From: Babesia bovis T2Bo
Taxonomy: Eukaryota; Apicomplexa; Aconoidasida; Piroplasmida; Babesiidae
Direction of reading: 5' to 3'
Assembly: GCF_000165395.2 (NCBI RefSeq)
Contig: NC_010574.1
Location: 1,488,001 to 1,552,000, forward strand
DNA length: 64,000 bases
The notes beneath the pieces were generated by a model. That model searched no databases. It saw only the letters and a list, made by a program, of their open reading frames with translations, and had not been told where the DNA came from. Of the stretch, positions 46,354-57,800 are shown piece after piece; the stretch's first letter is position 1, and every line of letters begins with the position of its first letter. A program made the translations under genes and the position numbers.

Positions 46354-46564
46354 TGGCAAAGTAGTGGCGCCTTCGGCGCGATAACTAGGGATAATGTAGA
46401 TATGTTCATCAAAAGTTACATGGAAGTTTAGTATAAAAGTAGTAGCTGTTAGGGATGGTGATGTGGATAGGGTTACAGAGTGTTTTCTTAGAGTTACGTA
46501 GCACTGTTAGTAAAGGTTTCGTAGTGATTTTATTAAAATTTTCATCGTATATTCAGTAAAGGTT
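46354..46564. repeat. Beta-type ves 3' flank, near-identical copy of 35741-35951
   Basis: The 211 bp after the pseudogene stop match the 211 bp after the complete beta-type stop (35741-35951) with no difference that I can see. They include the GC hairpin at the same offset of 14 bp. The neighbouring coding exons differ at several percent of positions. Confidence 0.8.
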
Positions 46565-46792
46565 TGACATTACTTTTGATAAAAGTTTCACAAAAGTTTG
46601 GTTGCACTTTTGCTGAAAGTTTATAGGTGTTAAGGGTAGATTATATGGTGTAGTAGTAAGTTTTTGTGACCACATAGTCACTACATGGTAACAACTATGT
46701 GTCTCTTCCCCTCTGATTATTCTAAACAGTGTCCTGCTACAGGTTTATAGAGTCCTATACAAATGGAAGAACGCGTTCACTAGTCTACACAG

Positions 46793-46880
46793 TACCATAT
46801 AGAATGTCCCCTCACAAAGGTCTCGTTAGTGGGGGCACAATATATGTTGATGCTACCCTGGTGGGGTTTTTAGCATAGTG
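46793..46880. repeat. Inverted repeat, right arm
   Basis: This is the partner of 42240-42331 in opposite orientation, sharing the ATGTCCCCTCACAAAGG and CCCTGGTGGGGTTTTTAG blocks. It lies between the beta-type pseudogene and the exon-1-less alpha-type gene. Confidence 0.8.
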
Positions 46881-46993
46881 GGGGTGGTGAGGTAGTGCAG
46901 AAACACTGATATAGAATGCACGTCATATTGATGCTCCCTGTCAGTGCCCGTTACAGTGGCGCGCCCAGTACTATTGTACTCACCCCTCTACAG

Positions 46994-49900
46994 AATGTAT
47001 ATGTGGCCTGGCGGCAGCAGTGACTGACCTACTGCAGTCAGTACAACTGGAGTACAATGGTAAGTACTCAGTACTATACTACTTCAGCATCATTGTAGGC
47101 TATCGTGGTGAGAAGAATGCAGAAACAACTGGTGGAAATAACGTTGAAAATCGCCTCAATGAACTGTTCTCCCTGGTCCAGGGACTAGGTGGTACTGCAG
47201 TGGTCCGGACCTATATAGACCAGTTGGCACAGGTACTCAGTGCACTAGTTGGGTGGAGCAGTATACCGAATTGTGGTGGTGGCGATGGCACGTGCAAGGG
47301 GACTGAAGGCAATGACAAACCGCATGGCCAAGAGAGCTGCAAGTATCTAGATGATGTAAAACATGAGAATAAGTGTGGCACATGTGGGTGTATGAAATGG
47401 GACGCGACCGAGGCGGACGGAGAGGAGAAAGGACACCACCTAGGAAGGAAGTGTACAAGGTGTAGTGAAGAGGCGAAGAAGAAGTGTGATTGTGAAAGTG
47501 GCTGTACAGGTCCTGACAAGTGCAAATGCTCAAAAGCAGGGAAATGCTGCAAGTGTTGTTGTACCAGTTGTCCTGGGAAGTGTAATGAAAAGGGGTGTAG
47601 TTGTGTAAAGGAGGAGGAGAAGCAAAATGGCACAAATGACCTTGAACGTCGTATATACAAGGATACGTATCAGTCGGCATATGGAGAAATGTCGTTTCTA
47701 TCGATATATGATGGTTCATATTTCCGTATGAGATCCACATGGACAGATCTACTGGAGATGGGTGGAAGTATGACTCCCTCCCAACGCCGCCACCAATGTG
47801 CCCGCATCCTCCTAGGGTCAGTATGTCTCATCTGGAGTGGCATTACTTATATGTATTGGACTGGAAAGTACCATAAAACTAGCCCCCGGTGGAACAATCA
47901 CATTTTGGATGGTAGTGGTCTAGATGATGGTACCCTATCACAATGGCTTCAGGCCCTAGGGTTTCCTAAGGTAATGCTGAATGACAAGGGACCGGAGAAT
48001 AGATTAGATAAGGTCATATGGAATGGACTTAGTGATAAGTTGCTTCTAGGGTTTGCAGTGCCTAGTGGCCTTAATACTAGTGGTGTTGCCAATGACACTA
48101 ATGGCAATACAGCAAGGAATCCATTCGCTATGAACTATGCCGGTTTTGTACATACAGCACATAGGGATTCGTTCAATGAACAAGCTATTGTGTTTAAAAA
48201 TGACGGCTCTAGTACTACTGACACTAACATCCACAAAAGAGGCTCCCTCTTCAAGCTCTACATTCTATCATGTGCCTATTTCACAGGGTTACAGAAAAAG
48301 AGTAGTACCCAAAGCACTGCCCCTAGGAATCCCAAGACCATCCGGGAGATCCTATACTGGCTAAGTGCATTGCCCTATAGTACGGCATATAAGGAGATGC
48401 TGAAGCACGGCAAGAATAGGCTAAGAGAAGTGACCAAAAAACCCGGAGACAATGGCAATGAGACACCAACACTCGCCTTTCACCAAACAGGCCGTAATCA
48501 TCCCATTACCGTTGATGAGTTCAACCTGTTTGCCCACTTCCAAGCTGTGACTCAGTATTGCCCACTGGTCCTCATAGGTATCCAGGGTGGAATACATAGC
48601 ACTAAGGGCACTGACAAAACACTAGAACCCGCCATTCACTCCCTATACGCTAACACTGAATGCCCCTTCACCTACCCATCAGTTGATATACAAGCATACA
48701 ACCAGGTGGTCCACTACATTAGGGCTCTGTTCTACCAACTCTACTTCCTTAGGAAGCAATGTGCAGTCAAGGTCACTTACGGAGGGAAATGGCGTGAGTG
48801 TAGGTATGGGGATGGAGTAGAGTCAAAGGGGGTTATTAGCTGGATGTGCCTGGGGTGTGACCCCATGGAACATGATAGGAAGAGTAGGGTAAAGGAGTTG
48901 AAGAAGACATTGGATGGGATGAAGAAGGTAAAAAAGGAGGACGAGGAAGAGGATGATGCTAAAGATCTTGCAAATGGGTTGAAAACACTATTGGAAAAGA
49001 TTGGCGAGGTGGTGGTACAATTGGGTAATGCCCAGGAGGCATTGGAAGGGAAAGCTGAGAAGACAGTGATAGACGGGGTGAAGAAGGCAATAGGAGAGGC
49101 TAAGAAGGGACTGGATACGGCTAGGACGGGACTGGAGGGTGAGGTGGGGACAAGATTATATGGAATACTAGAGGTCACGGTAGATGAGGGGGTGGAGAAT
49201 GGAATACAAGAAAAACTACAGGAGGTAGATAAGGCACTAGAGAAGCTGACGAATGGTGGTAGTGGTAGTGGTGATCTACTAGGGGAGGTAGAGAATAAAC
49301 TAGAGGATGCTAACAGTGGTGATTTCGATCAGGGTAAGAACAGGATAAGTGCTGCTATCAATAAGATACGGGAGGTATTAACAGCATTTGAGAAGGGACT
49401 TGAAGAAGCAGGCAAAAAACAAGAGGCAAAGGAAAAACTCGGTAACCACCAAGAGGCACTGTTGGATGCTACAAGAAAGCTCAAAGACATCTGCAACACT
49501 CCCAAGTGCCACCAATGTGACCAACACTCCACTAAGTGTGGCCAAACACCAACACCCAGTGTCTGTAAGACCTGTCACCAACCCACTACCACTGGTGTCC
49601 CCTCCCCCCTCCAGGCATTCCTCGAGGACAGGTTACCAGGTTTTAGTTGTGAGGTAGTACGAGGCACAGACAGTGACACAGACACAGTGTATCCACCTGC
49701 TGCATCCCACCTAGGACACTGTAATGGCTCTGGCCAATGCTGCCCACTGCCCATGGGATTTAGAAATCAATTCTATAGTGGCAGCATCAGTGATTGTACC
49801 GGCCACCGTCTTTATGGCATCCTATACTTCTTCAGCAACGGGGACATGATGCAATCATGTGTCTATACACTGGTGAGGGTAACTGCGGCACTCAGTGCCA

Positions 49901-50979
49901 CTACACCACAGGTACTGGGTGATGTATTCGGGTTCTTTAGGGGTGGTATTGGAGAGAAGGAAAGGGGAAAGAACAAGAAGGATTCAGTAGTGCCGTGTGA
50001 TCACACAGGAGATCCAAGTGATACGTCAGATAAGAACAAGGATAAGTACTTTTGCGGCTGGTGTGCCTCTGGGTTAAGGGAGGAGGTAAAAGGTATCCAG
50101 TGGATATACAATGGGCCGGGGGACGGAGGGGAGTACAGGAAAACAGTCGGTAAAGCACTAATAGAGATTAAGGGCGAGAAGGGTAGTAGTGGTGGTAAAC
50201 AGCCAGCATCACAGCCCAATACTACTGCCCTCTCAAGACTCACTAAGAACTGCCAGTACCTCTCCCCCCTAACCGGTGAACTCTATACAGCAGTGAGTGC
50301 CACCTTCGGCGGAACATACCTCTCATGGGTACTATACCTATCAGATGCACTTGAAGGTGGATTACGGTCTCTTGCGAGTGAATTCAAGCAGATTGAATGC
50401 CGTGGCTGTAGAGACTGTGACCCCAATAAGTGCAGGAAGGGAGAACACGGACAGAAGGGTGATAAAGGGAGGACCGGGTTATGCACGTGTGACTCAATCG
50501 TATCATGTACTGGGGTACTGCCAGTACTCTATAGACATGGCTTCAGCTACGGTAACCCATTCAATCTGGAGGGGTATGAACAGAATGATGGAAGCAGAGA
50601 GGGGGATTATAGTATAGAGAAGGCAGAGAGTACTAAGCGATGTCACGAGTTCTTGGACAGTCTCAGTGCAGTGATCAATGCAAAGAAGGAATCCGATCAG
50701 AAGGACCAGGACACTAAAGAACACCCCCTCACCAACCTCCTCTCCCAAGTCGGCCAACTCCAATACGACATACGGCTCCCCTGGATATTTGTTCTCACAG
50801 TAGCGTGGCTAGTAGCGGTACTATACTTAGCCTTTGGTGCCATATGGCCACTGGACTGGACACATATGAGGTCGCATTGGTTACGGGGTGGAGAACACCA
50901 GTGGCAATGTATGTGGTATAAGGTGATGACGGGACGCAAAGGAATGGAATTGGTGGAGTATTTTGGAAAGAGAGTTTAG
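46994..50979 (+). pseudogene. Alpha-type ves gene lacking exon 1, otherwise open
   Basis: The first recognisable exon (46994-47059, 66 nt, starting after ACAG) matches exon 2 of the complete alpha gene. A 39-nt phase-1 intron (47060-47098) leads to an open exon 47099-50979. No APTNLKEAIDWVLRV exon with a start codon is found in the 640 bp upstream. The large exon has all alpha landmarks: the Cys/Lys-rich domain, LGSVCLIWSGITYMYW, TIREILYWLSALPYS, a long Lys/Glu coiled coil, QVLGDVFGFFRGG, and the terminal helix PWIFVLTVAWLVAVLYLAF. About 1,294 codons are intact. The intron has no in-frame stop, so readthrough also stays open. It is probably a silent donor. A distant or non-homologous first exon is the alternative. 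Confidence 0.82.
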
Positions 50980-51596
50980 AGACAGTGCTATAATGTGGTA
51001 GTTAGTATAGGGGCTGTGAGTAGTTTTAGTTGGTACATCTAGGGGATGACTATAGTTGAAATCCACATCACCAGGGTTAAGGCTGGAATTTCATCGTCAT
51101 TAATCCAGTTTAAACTAATAAAATCGTATATACCAACATACTGGTTATATTGTGCCTGACGCACTTCCATCTGTTAACTCCACAGAACCTACGTGATGAA
51201 CACAACGCATAGTAAGACGTGCAAGATACCTCAAATTACTGCTTAAATTGACCAAATGGATATACATAACTCTTACATTAGATTGAATCTTTACTTTCAG
51301 CACACCTAGACAGCATATAGAACAAATGATGTCGTTTTAATCATTTTCTTAACGAACAAGAATACCTTTTCCATGTGTCCCCGTAAGGGGAAAAACTCAC
51401 CATATATGGCAAGAGCCAAGTTATTAGATACTCTACGTGTACAATCTGGCCATGTGATAATCTATCGACATACACATTAATGGGTACAGCATACGTCTTT
51501 CTATGCCTATTCTGCTGCGACGATATTAGTAGAGAACATTATAGTTGTCTTTAAAGAAACTGATTCAATCTTCCTTGGTACAGCTTAAAGTACCTG
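50980..51596. other. Right border of the ves island
   Basis: This is 0.6 kb without a supported gene. The first 35 bp repeat the alpha-type 3' flank seen next to 27179. After that the sequence is AT-rich and unrelated to ves. Confidence 0.5.
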
Positions 51597-51779
51597 TTAT
51601 GAGTCACCAGGATTTTGTGCTATTGGGGTTCTTTGTTTCACCAATACATCTCCTGGTTTTACATATTCAGCTGCTAGGCTCTTTATACCGATATGCGCCT
51701 TTTGCGTCTGACTGGTAGGCGATGTTCGCGCTGGACGTCGATAGGCAGATACTTTCACCGTTGTCCCTACATTGCACAA
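51597..51779 (-). CDS. bL27-like organellar ribosomal protein, exon structure unresolved
   Basis: A 60-residue segment contains AHIGIKSLAAEYVKPGDVLV followed by KQRTPIAQNPG. This fits the core of bacterial-type bL27 (LGVK...YVKPGD.LVRQR...PG). The protein sits near the peptidyl-transferase centre of organellar ribosomes. Neither end is settled. No clean ATG or leader exon is evident, and a short intron may start at the GT after NPG, with candidate acceptors at about 51565 and 51551. A mitochondrial or apicoplast location is likely from the family alone. Confidence 0.5.
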   Translation of the reverse strand: MCNVGTTVKVSAYRRPARTSPTSQTQKAHIGIKSLAAEYVKPGDVLVKQRTPIAQNPGDS

Positions 51780-51863
51780 AGCAGTAAGCGAGACTACTTA
51801 TCGTAGCATAGATCTTCGGCAGTTGTATTCTGGCTGCCAGTGGTTATAACTGGTGGTACTTTT

Positions 51864-53165
51864 CTATTCCGTTAATAGTTCATTAGTACCAATATCGCCC
51901 CCTTCGTACTGGTTGACGACTACCAGTGCCTTCTTAGAAAACAACGTACCACGGGAGTGACTCTTGTTGGCGATTTTAGATGTCTCTGTATAATGAGTGG
52001 TAATGGGTGTCGTCAATAACTCCTCGTCATCACTGAATTGCTGTGAAGATTCTGCCTCTGAGTCGTTTAAAATGTGGCGATCATCACGGGGTATATAAGT
52101 TCCATTTGGTCCGAAAGGTAGCCAATATGCGTAGCGAGAAGCTTTGTCATCTGTAGATACGCTTAGGAATGCTAAACTAGTACTGGCAATGGCCGTGGGT
52201 ATCATATAAGATGCTAGATGGCACGCCTCTGGAAATATGACAACATGTGAGTTGACAAACAACTGCTGAAGCTTGGCCGCACAAGAAGGCGGTGTAACTG
52301 AATCTTTACCGCCAAATATAATCAATGTCGGTTTTCCCATAGCACCGACACGTTTATACAGTTTCTGTGCAGTCCACAAAGGGACCCTCTTAATGATTCC
52401 CAGCATTGCTGTGGATGACTTTGGGGCGACATAGAGCCTCCATAGCATGTGATTAGTTAGCTTATCCTGTGTATTTATTTTATCTTTAGCCACAAAACAA
52501 CATCTGCATACGCATAGTGGGACACATGGAATTAAACAATGAAGAGTCTTGACCACCTTGGCAGCTATAGGACATTTTGGTATCAGTCCAGCAGGGGATA
52601 TAAGTATAAGTCGTTCAACACGTTCCGGATGCCTATCGCAGAATGCAGCTGCAATGCACCCTCCCATAGATATGCCCATAACAGTGATTTTCCTATCATG
52701 TAAATTGAAATATTCCAAAACATCTTCTGCTTGATCTACTAGGAAATCTAATGAGTAGCGTTTTCCAAAGACATCGTACCGTGGAATTTCACTGAGACCA
52801 TGTCCATATAGATCTGTAAGAATTATATAATACAGCACTTATACTTACCAAAACTGACAACTGTATAACCATTCGATGCCAAGACCTTGCTATAGTCGTC
52901 AAATGCTGAATGTGATGCATTCAAACCGTGGAAGGTGACAACCTGTACAGAGTCATTCAACCATTATGGGACGTACCACATGCAAACCATCGCCTACACA
53001 TTTGCAGTTAATAAGACCATGTCTACCATGAATTAGTGTCCCTAAATAGAACGGACACCATATGTTAGCCTTTATCAACCAGTCTGGTATTTTGTATCCA
53101 TGGGCGACACACCATTCTAAACTGGGACGATGTCTTTCTTCATCACACACTGCATAATTTCTCAT
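51864..53165 (-). CDS. Alpha/beta hydrolase fold protein
   Basis: Three exons (53165-52977, 52942-52849, 52813-51864; introns 34 and 35 nt) total 1,233 nt, or 410 residues. The fold is clear: VVTFHGLNASHSAFDDYSK (oxyanion-loop HG), VVSFDLYGHGLSE, the nucleophile elbow VMGISMGG (Ser about 143), the acid loop LIIFGGKDSVTPP (Asp about 265) and the histidine loop FPEACHLASY (His about 293). The triad is complete, so it should be an active esterase, lipase or thioesterase. The substrate cannot be told. A Cys-rich insertion (CLIPCVPLCVCRCCF) in the cap region could be palmitoylated or membrane-apposed. The C-terminal 100 residues are polar. The ATG at 53165 was preferred over an in-frame GTG farther up. 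Confidence 0.87.
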
Positions 53166-53251
53166 TATATTCACGGAAATATGCAGTGTCAATGCCACTT
53201 ATGGACTTATCAATGGTGCACGGTGGCACGTATCGCGCGTGCGCTTTGTGG

Positions 53252-54173
53252 TCATGTACACATCATTTTTTTTTGTTCGGTTGCAATTTTCGCAACTCGT
53301 CCATAAATACTTGGTCTTTTGTCATTGCTGTGCTTGTTGTTTGAGCTTGGAGGTTTATTTGGCTCATTAATTCCGTTTGATTTGTCTATTACCCTTTCAT
53401 TGCTAATATACCCTTCGCAGCCACTTTCTATGTTCGCGATCAACGCGTCACAATTCTTTTGACCTATCAAATCTCCCAATGTTGTTTTTGGTATGGATGC
53501 TATATTTTTCAATCTGGAATGCAACTCATTTTGAATATCTGCTATGTTTTCTATATTCTGTTCAGTGGCGAGGTACTGCAAATCTGTTCATTTCATTTGT
53601 AACTACAATGTCTACTCACCCTTTACGTACGACGCTGCTGCATTAAGGATACAGTTCATGATATGCTCAACACTCTCACTTAAAGGTGGAACACTGTGGA
53701 TGTTTGAAATAGGGTATGTATGCGCTCACTCAAAATTGTCCAAATCGTTGATATACATTGTGATACCTTCCAAACGTTGAATTATATTACGGGTCTCTTC
53801 TATACTCTTTTGGTAACGTTGTCGTACCTTTTCTAGCACCTTAATTCCTAGCTGATGAAACTTCGGCACGATAAATTGATCTATTAACTGTATACCTTTC
53901 CATTCAAATGATTCATGACTTCAATCTTAAACTGTTGAACGCCAGTAAATTTTTCGATAATATACGGAGGTTTGGAAAACCTATTACAAAAGACACATAG
54001 CTCATCATTTGGATCTTCACATAATTCTATTGTGGTTACATCGGACGTTGCATTTACTTACTATCGTTGATCGAACCGAAGTCGTACAGGTGGTCATCGT
54101 CTACTGCCAACGTTAGCTTAAATATGTTTGATGAAAGAAATAATAGCTGGAACACTAGGTATAAGAAGTCCAT
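53252..54173 (-). CDS. Secreted or luminal protein of unknown function
   Basis: Five exons (54173-54062, 54026-53920, 53887-53730, 53693-53620, 53583-53252) total 783 nt, or 260 residues. Phase agrees at every join. The N-terminus is a signal peptide (MDFLYLVFQLLFLSSNIFKL) followed by an acidic mature start and a CEDPNDELCVFC motif with three cysteines. The central region is helical (PKFHQLGIKVLEKVRQRYQK and later EHIMNCILNAAASYVK). The tail is Asn/Lys-rich with many polar residues. No homologous family is recognised. Introns are 32-36 nt. The gene is close to, and on the same strand as, the hydrolase. Confidence 0.72.
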
Positions 54174-54612
54174 TGTAATCTGAAACAGCGTATGTGTAAG
54201 ACGAATGAATGATAGTATGAGAAGATAGAATTACAACGGATATTATATTTTACGGACATTGGAGTATAAGAATAAAACAAAAATCTATGAAACGCCTCAT
54301 GTATGTCCAAGTGTTTAACTAATCTGAGTAAGGTACAACGTAGAAACCAATATGCCATGATAAAACCATGATTAGAGTACACATCAGTCAAAATGTGCCA
54401 AAATATTTTTCAATTACTTACACCTGTGTGATGGTAATGTATAGTTGGCACTACTAAGCAACTTTACACCCTCAAGCTTCAATGCACTGCCAAGGCCTCC
54501 GTAGATGTGCGGCAGTAAATCACGTTATATTTATCTTGTAGACCGAATAAAGCAACTTAATATTACATTTCATTTAATGCTCTAGTGCACAAGCAATCAT
54601 ATACGTGCCAAA
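54174..54612. other. Intergenic, divergent
   Basis: This is 0.44 kb between the secreted unknown (minus) and the two-TM unknown (plus). It is AT-rich, with no structure recognised. Confidence 0.4.
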
Positions 54613-55534
54613 ATGATTCAAGATGTGAAAGAGGAGCGTGCAACCTCTGGGTACCCTGACTGGTACCGGCAATTCTATGTCCATGACTGTGACTTGGATT
54701 GCTTTTTTAGTGCCACTACTACATTATGTGTATTCATCGTGATTTCATTCGGTAAGTTGACGTCAATGTGTTATTCAGATATCAATTATACGAATGATTT
54801 TCTCAATTGCATTCATTATGCGGTTGAATCCGTCTGATGTTTTTGATTGTGATCACGACAGTAGTGAAAAGTGCATATATCTTTTGATTTTGTATATTTT
54901 GTTACGTTTTCTTTGACTTCATTTTATTCTTGTCTTATTTTTCCATTTTGTTATTCGAGTAATATATACTATTTGTTCAGTTGCCATGAGATATTTTTTT
55001 GATACCTTTAACTATAAAACGACGCTTATTGTTCATTTGATTGATGGAGATATCCGTCGAGGATTTCATGATTTGGGGTATACAATCTTAAATTATAAGT
55101 ATTTTGCGCCTTTCTTCATCTGGTTACAATCTGAGATTACTACTTACACCAATCTTATTGCGCGGGAAATTCCCAAATGTACCCCTATGATGAACTTTAT
55201 TAAGTCATACAACAACAAGGAGACGTGGGTATTGGTACTAGGCTTAGCTGCCATTTATTTAGCATACGAATTCTGCATGGACATTTTGAGGCGGTTTATT
55301 TTCTATATGCGGGAGAGAAATATGTTATACTTCTGTGTAAATATGTGCGCCCCCGGTAGTGTTGACTCTCATGATTATACCAAGCAGATGGTGGCCGAGC
55401 TTTTGAAATCCCCTGAGTATCTTAGATTGAAGCATCAGCGCATCAATCAGGGTCCAGAGGCGTGGAACTGGCAAATTAGGCAACGTTTGGGTGAACGCAT
55501 GCCTTCTGATGATATGTCTGATGACGATTTGTGA
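54613..55534 (+). CDS. Two-transmembrane protein of unknown function
   Basis: Two exons (54613-54751 and 54981-55534) total 693 nt, or 230 residues. The join SF|VAMRYFF is in phase, with the acceptor at TTTGTTCAG. The first hydrophobic segment spans the splice site (SATTTLCVFIVISFVAM). The second is ETWVLVLGLAAIYLAYEFCM. The loop between them is Tyr/Phe-rich, and the C-terminal 85 residues are polar and helical, ending in an acidic DDMSDDDL tail. The 229-nt intron is much longer than the local norm. I recognise no family. The clear two-helix plan and acidic tail suggest an organelle or ER membrane protein. Confidence 0.72.
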
Positions 55535-55666
55535 CTGTTGTCTACGTGATTGTGCCATGTAATTGTGAAATAACATGCAGCGCATCACTGATGTTATCGT
55601 AGCAAGAAAAATTGCTCATAATATTTAGCATATTTTACACTAAATTTAGGACCTGAAGTTCAGGGC

Positions 55667-57607
55667 CTATGCAGAAGGGTCAAAAATATTGACCACTTTG
55701 CATGTTGCATCTTCTAAGAGTAAATAGAGAGCCAAGTCGTGTTTGGAGGCATACATGCCCATGATAGACGACCTATATCGTGAAGTATGCGTGAAAATAA
55801 TGGCTTACCTTCCCACTATGCTAGTAATATCAGCTTCTTGTGCCCCTGTGTCTACACAGTGAATCTGAACCTCATTCGTAGGTCTTCGACCTAGAGCCAA
55901 ATATCAGAATCTATCCGTTCCCTACCTGTATATCGCATAGTAAAAGTGGCTATATATCGATTGTTCAACATAAAGCCGGACCTTGTACGAACTAATTCTC
56001 CCCGACCTAAGTTAGAAACAGATGCAATCTGTGCCCTTAATGTTCTCTATTTATTCACCACCTACTTCACGCATCATTCTGATGTCCATTACCTTAGTGC
56101 TACCATCTTTCCCACTGGAGACTATGTACATTCCTGACTTGTCACAGTTCACCGACAAAACCGATGTACCACCATGGACACTTTCAAATGCATGCAGTAC
56201 ATCCAGGCTCTTGCCATCCCAGACCTATATTTACTAAATTAAATGGACACACCACCCACTAAAACGGAACCATCTTCACCGGCTGTAAAAAGTAAACCAC
56301 CAGAGCGTATCACATCGCAATCATTGATGCCGCCACCTTGATGCTGAATTCTTGTACGATTCGACGTGAAGCAGGACCGAGTCGTGATGTCAAAAAGTCG
56401 TATGATAGAGCTATCGGTACCAACGTACATGAAGTCTCCACAGGGATGGAATCGCAAACAGCGTATATTAGACGAAGTGGAAAGTCGTTCTGACGAAATA
56501 TTGATACTGCAACATAAACCTACGAATATCCGTTACAGAATGCACAAAACCATTCGAGGTATTGATATCATGGATTATAATGTTGTGTCCAACTCCTCCT
56601 GATGCGATAATGTTACGTCGAGGATGAAAATCTAAAGCCTCAATATCTTGATGATGACCATTTAAGCGAGTTGTCAGTTGCCAATTTGGTTTTCTGCTGC
56701 ATTTATCCCATTAAAAATATATTTCCTACCTCCTAACCGTATCCTGGTTTCCATCCACAGTTGGAATGATATGAAGTGCGCCTCCCTGCCCACCCGTGGC
56801 CAATATGGTACCATCATTGGATTCAGCTATACAACGGCAAGGCTGTGTAAGATGTACAGTATAAAATTTTACTACGAACACTATATGTTGGAAACTCAGA
56901 AAAGCAATTAAAACCAACAACTTTGAGGAGGGGATCCGTGGGTTCTCCCGTATGCGCTTCATTTAAAATTGTTAGCAATCTCGATTGGTAACTGCGTCTA
57001 TATAACACAACAAACAATCAACATACTTATGATCTATTTCATCTGGATATTTCGATTCAACTCCTGAAACAACCCGTGTCGACAAATATGCTGTGTTGCG
57101 AAACAGCTCAAACAGATGGTTTTTCCTCAGGAGCACATTCGGTTCTATTTTGAGCTTCTCTTTTATACATGTAATTGCATCATCCAATCTGTTGCACGGT
57201 GAAAATTATTCTGATGGTGTCAATGGAATAAAATCGTCCTGATAATGGTTTCGCTAGATTATTAAACACGTGATGCACTATATACACTGTAATAACCCAT
57301 AATAAATCAAATATTAACCATGATACAATTTATACAAATTATCAGCATACCAAATATGTTTATTTTAAGAACTTATAAACCATGTCCCGAAAACTAATGA
57401 TACCGGAATTAGACGTAAAGCATTGTGAAGACTAATCAATAATTTGAAAGTTAAATCAAATGAATTGATATTTGCTTATTTTGGACACAGCATTACGCAT
57501 GATAATAAAAATGTATGCCACTAAGAATGAAAGAATCCCTTGACTTACCCATCATCTTGAAGTTGCTGCAGCAAAGCTTCGTAAAACAGCAACTTCTCAC
57601 TATCCAT
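55667..57607 (-). CDS. CSTF1: Cleavage stimulation factor subunit 1 (CstF-50), WD40
   Basis: This is a multi-exon gene starting MDSEKLLFYEALLQQLQDDG (57607-57549), the short dimerisation helix of CstF-50. It continues with LDDAITCIKEKLKI (57188-57027), about 56997-56915 and 56880-56730. Later exons carry WD40 blades: AESNDGTILATGGQGGALHI, LNGHHQDIEALDFHP, SNIRCLRFHPCGDFMYVGTD, IIRLFDITTRSCF, VNCDKSGMYIVSSGKDGSTK. The order matches CstF-50, including the NGFVHSVTDI linker. CstF-50 belongs to the CstF complex that recognises the GU-rich element during mRNA 3'-end formation. Introns are 30-40 nt except intron 1 (57548-57189, 360 nt). The last exon ends at a TAG at 55667-55669. The 3' exon joins are less secure than the 5' ones. 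Confidence 0.8.
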
Positions 57608-57800
57608 TAGAATAGAGTTGCATTTATTCCATTACCAACATCATTAAAAATGAACAAATTGTTTATTTATATTATTATCAGGTTAAAATGGTGGTACACG
57701 CGTTGCTGTATCGACAGATAGACATTCCTCATACACATAGGCTAAATACACTAATTTTATTAGTCACATCGCATATGCTTATTAATGCGAACTTATACAC

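Larger units (their letters stand above)
31276..46379. repeat. Dispersed GC hairpin family (gcgccttcggcgc), confined to the ves island
   Basis: A 13-nt element with a 5-bp GC stem and TTC loop occurs at 32893-32905, 33241-33253, 33792-33804, 34999-35011, 35754-35766, 36017-36029, 36252-36264, 37061-37073, 45634-45646 and 46367-46379. There is a variant at 31276-31288 and an inverted copy at 31502-31514. Copies lie in introns, 3' flanks, the ves spacer and two coding exons. At 32893 the copy is translated as part of VAPSAPSS. A different GC hairpin (gccggcgaagccggc, about 43408-43422) occupies the matching coding position of the second beta-type gene. I saw none in the housekeeping flanks. Confidence 0.85.

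Noticed and set aside
42240..46880. Reading the inverted repeat pair as terminal repeats of a DNA transposon
   Set aside because: The enclosed sequence is a ves pseudogene without any transposase, and no target-site duplication is visible outside the arms.
47020..47098. Reading the alpha-type copy as starting at an alternative GTG near 47020
   Set aside because: Alignment with the complete alpha gene shows this GTG is an internal Val of exon 2 (the AAVTDLL motif); eukaryotic initiation there is unlikely.
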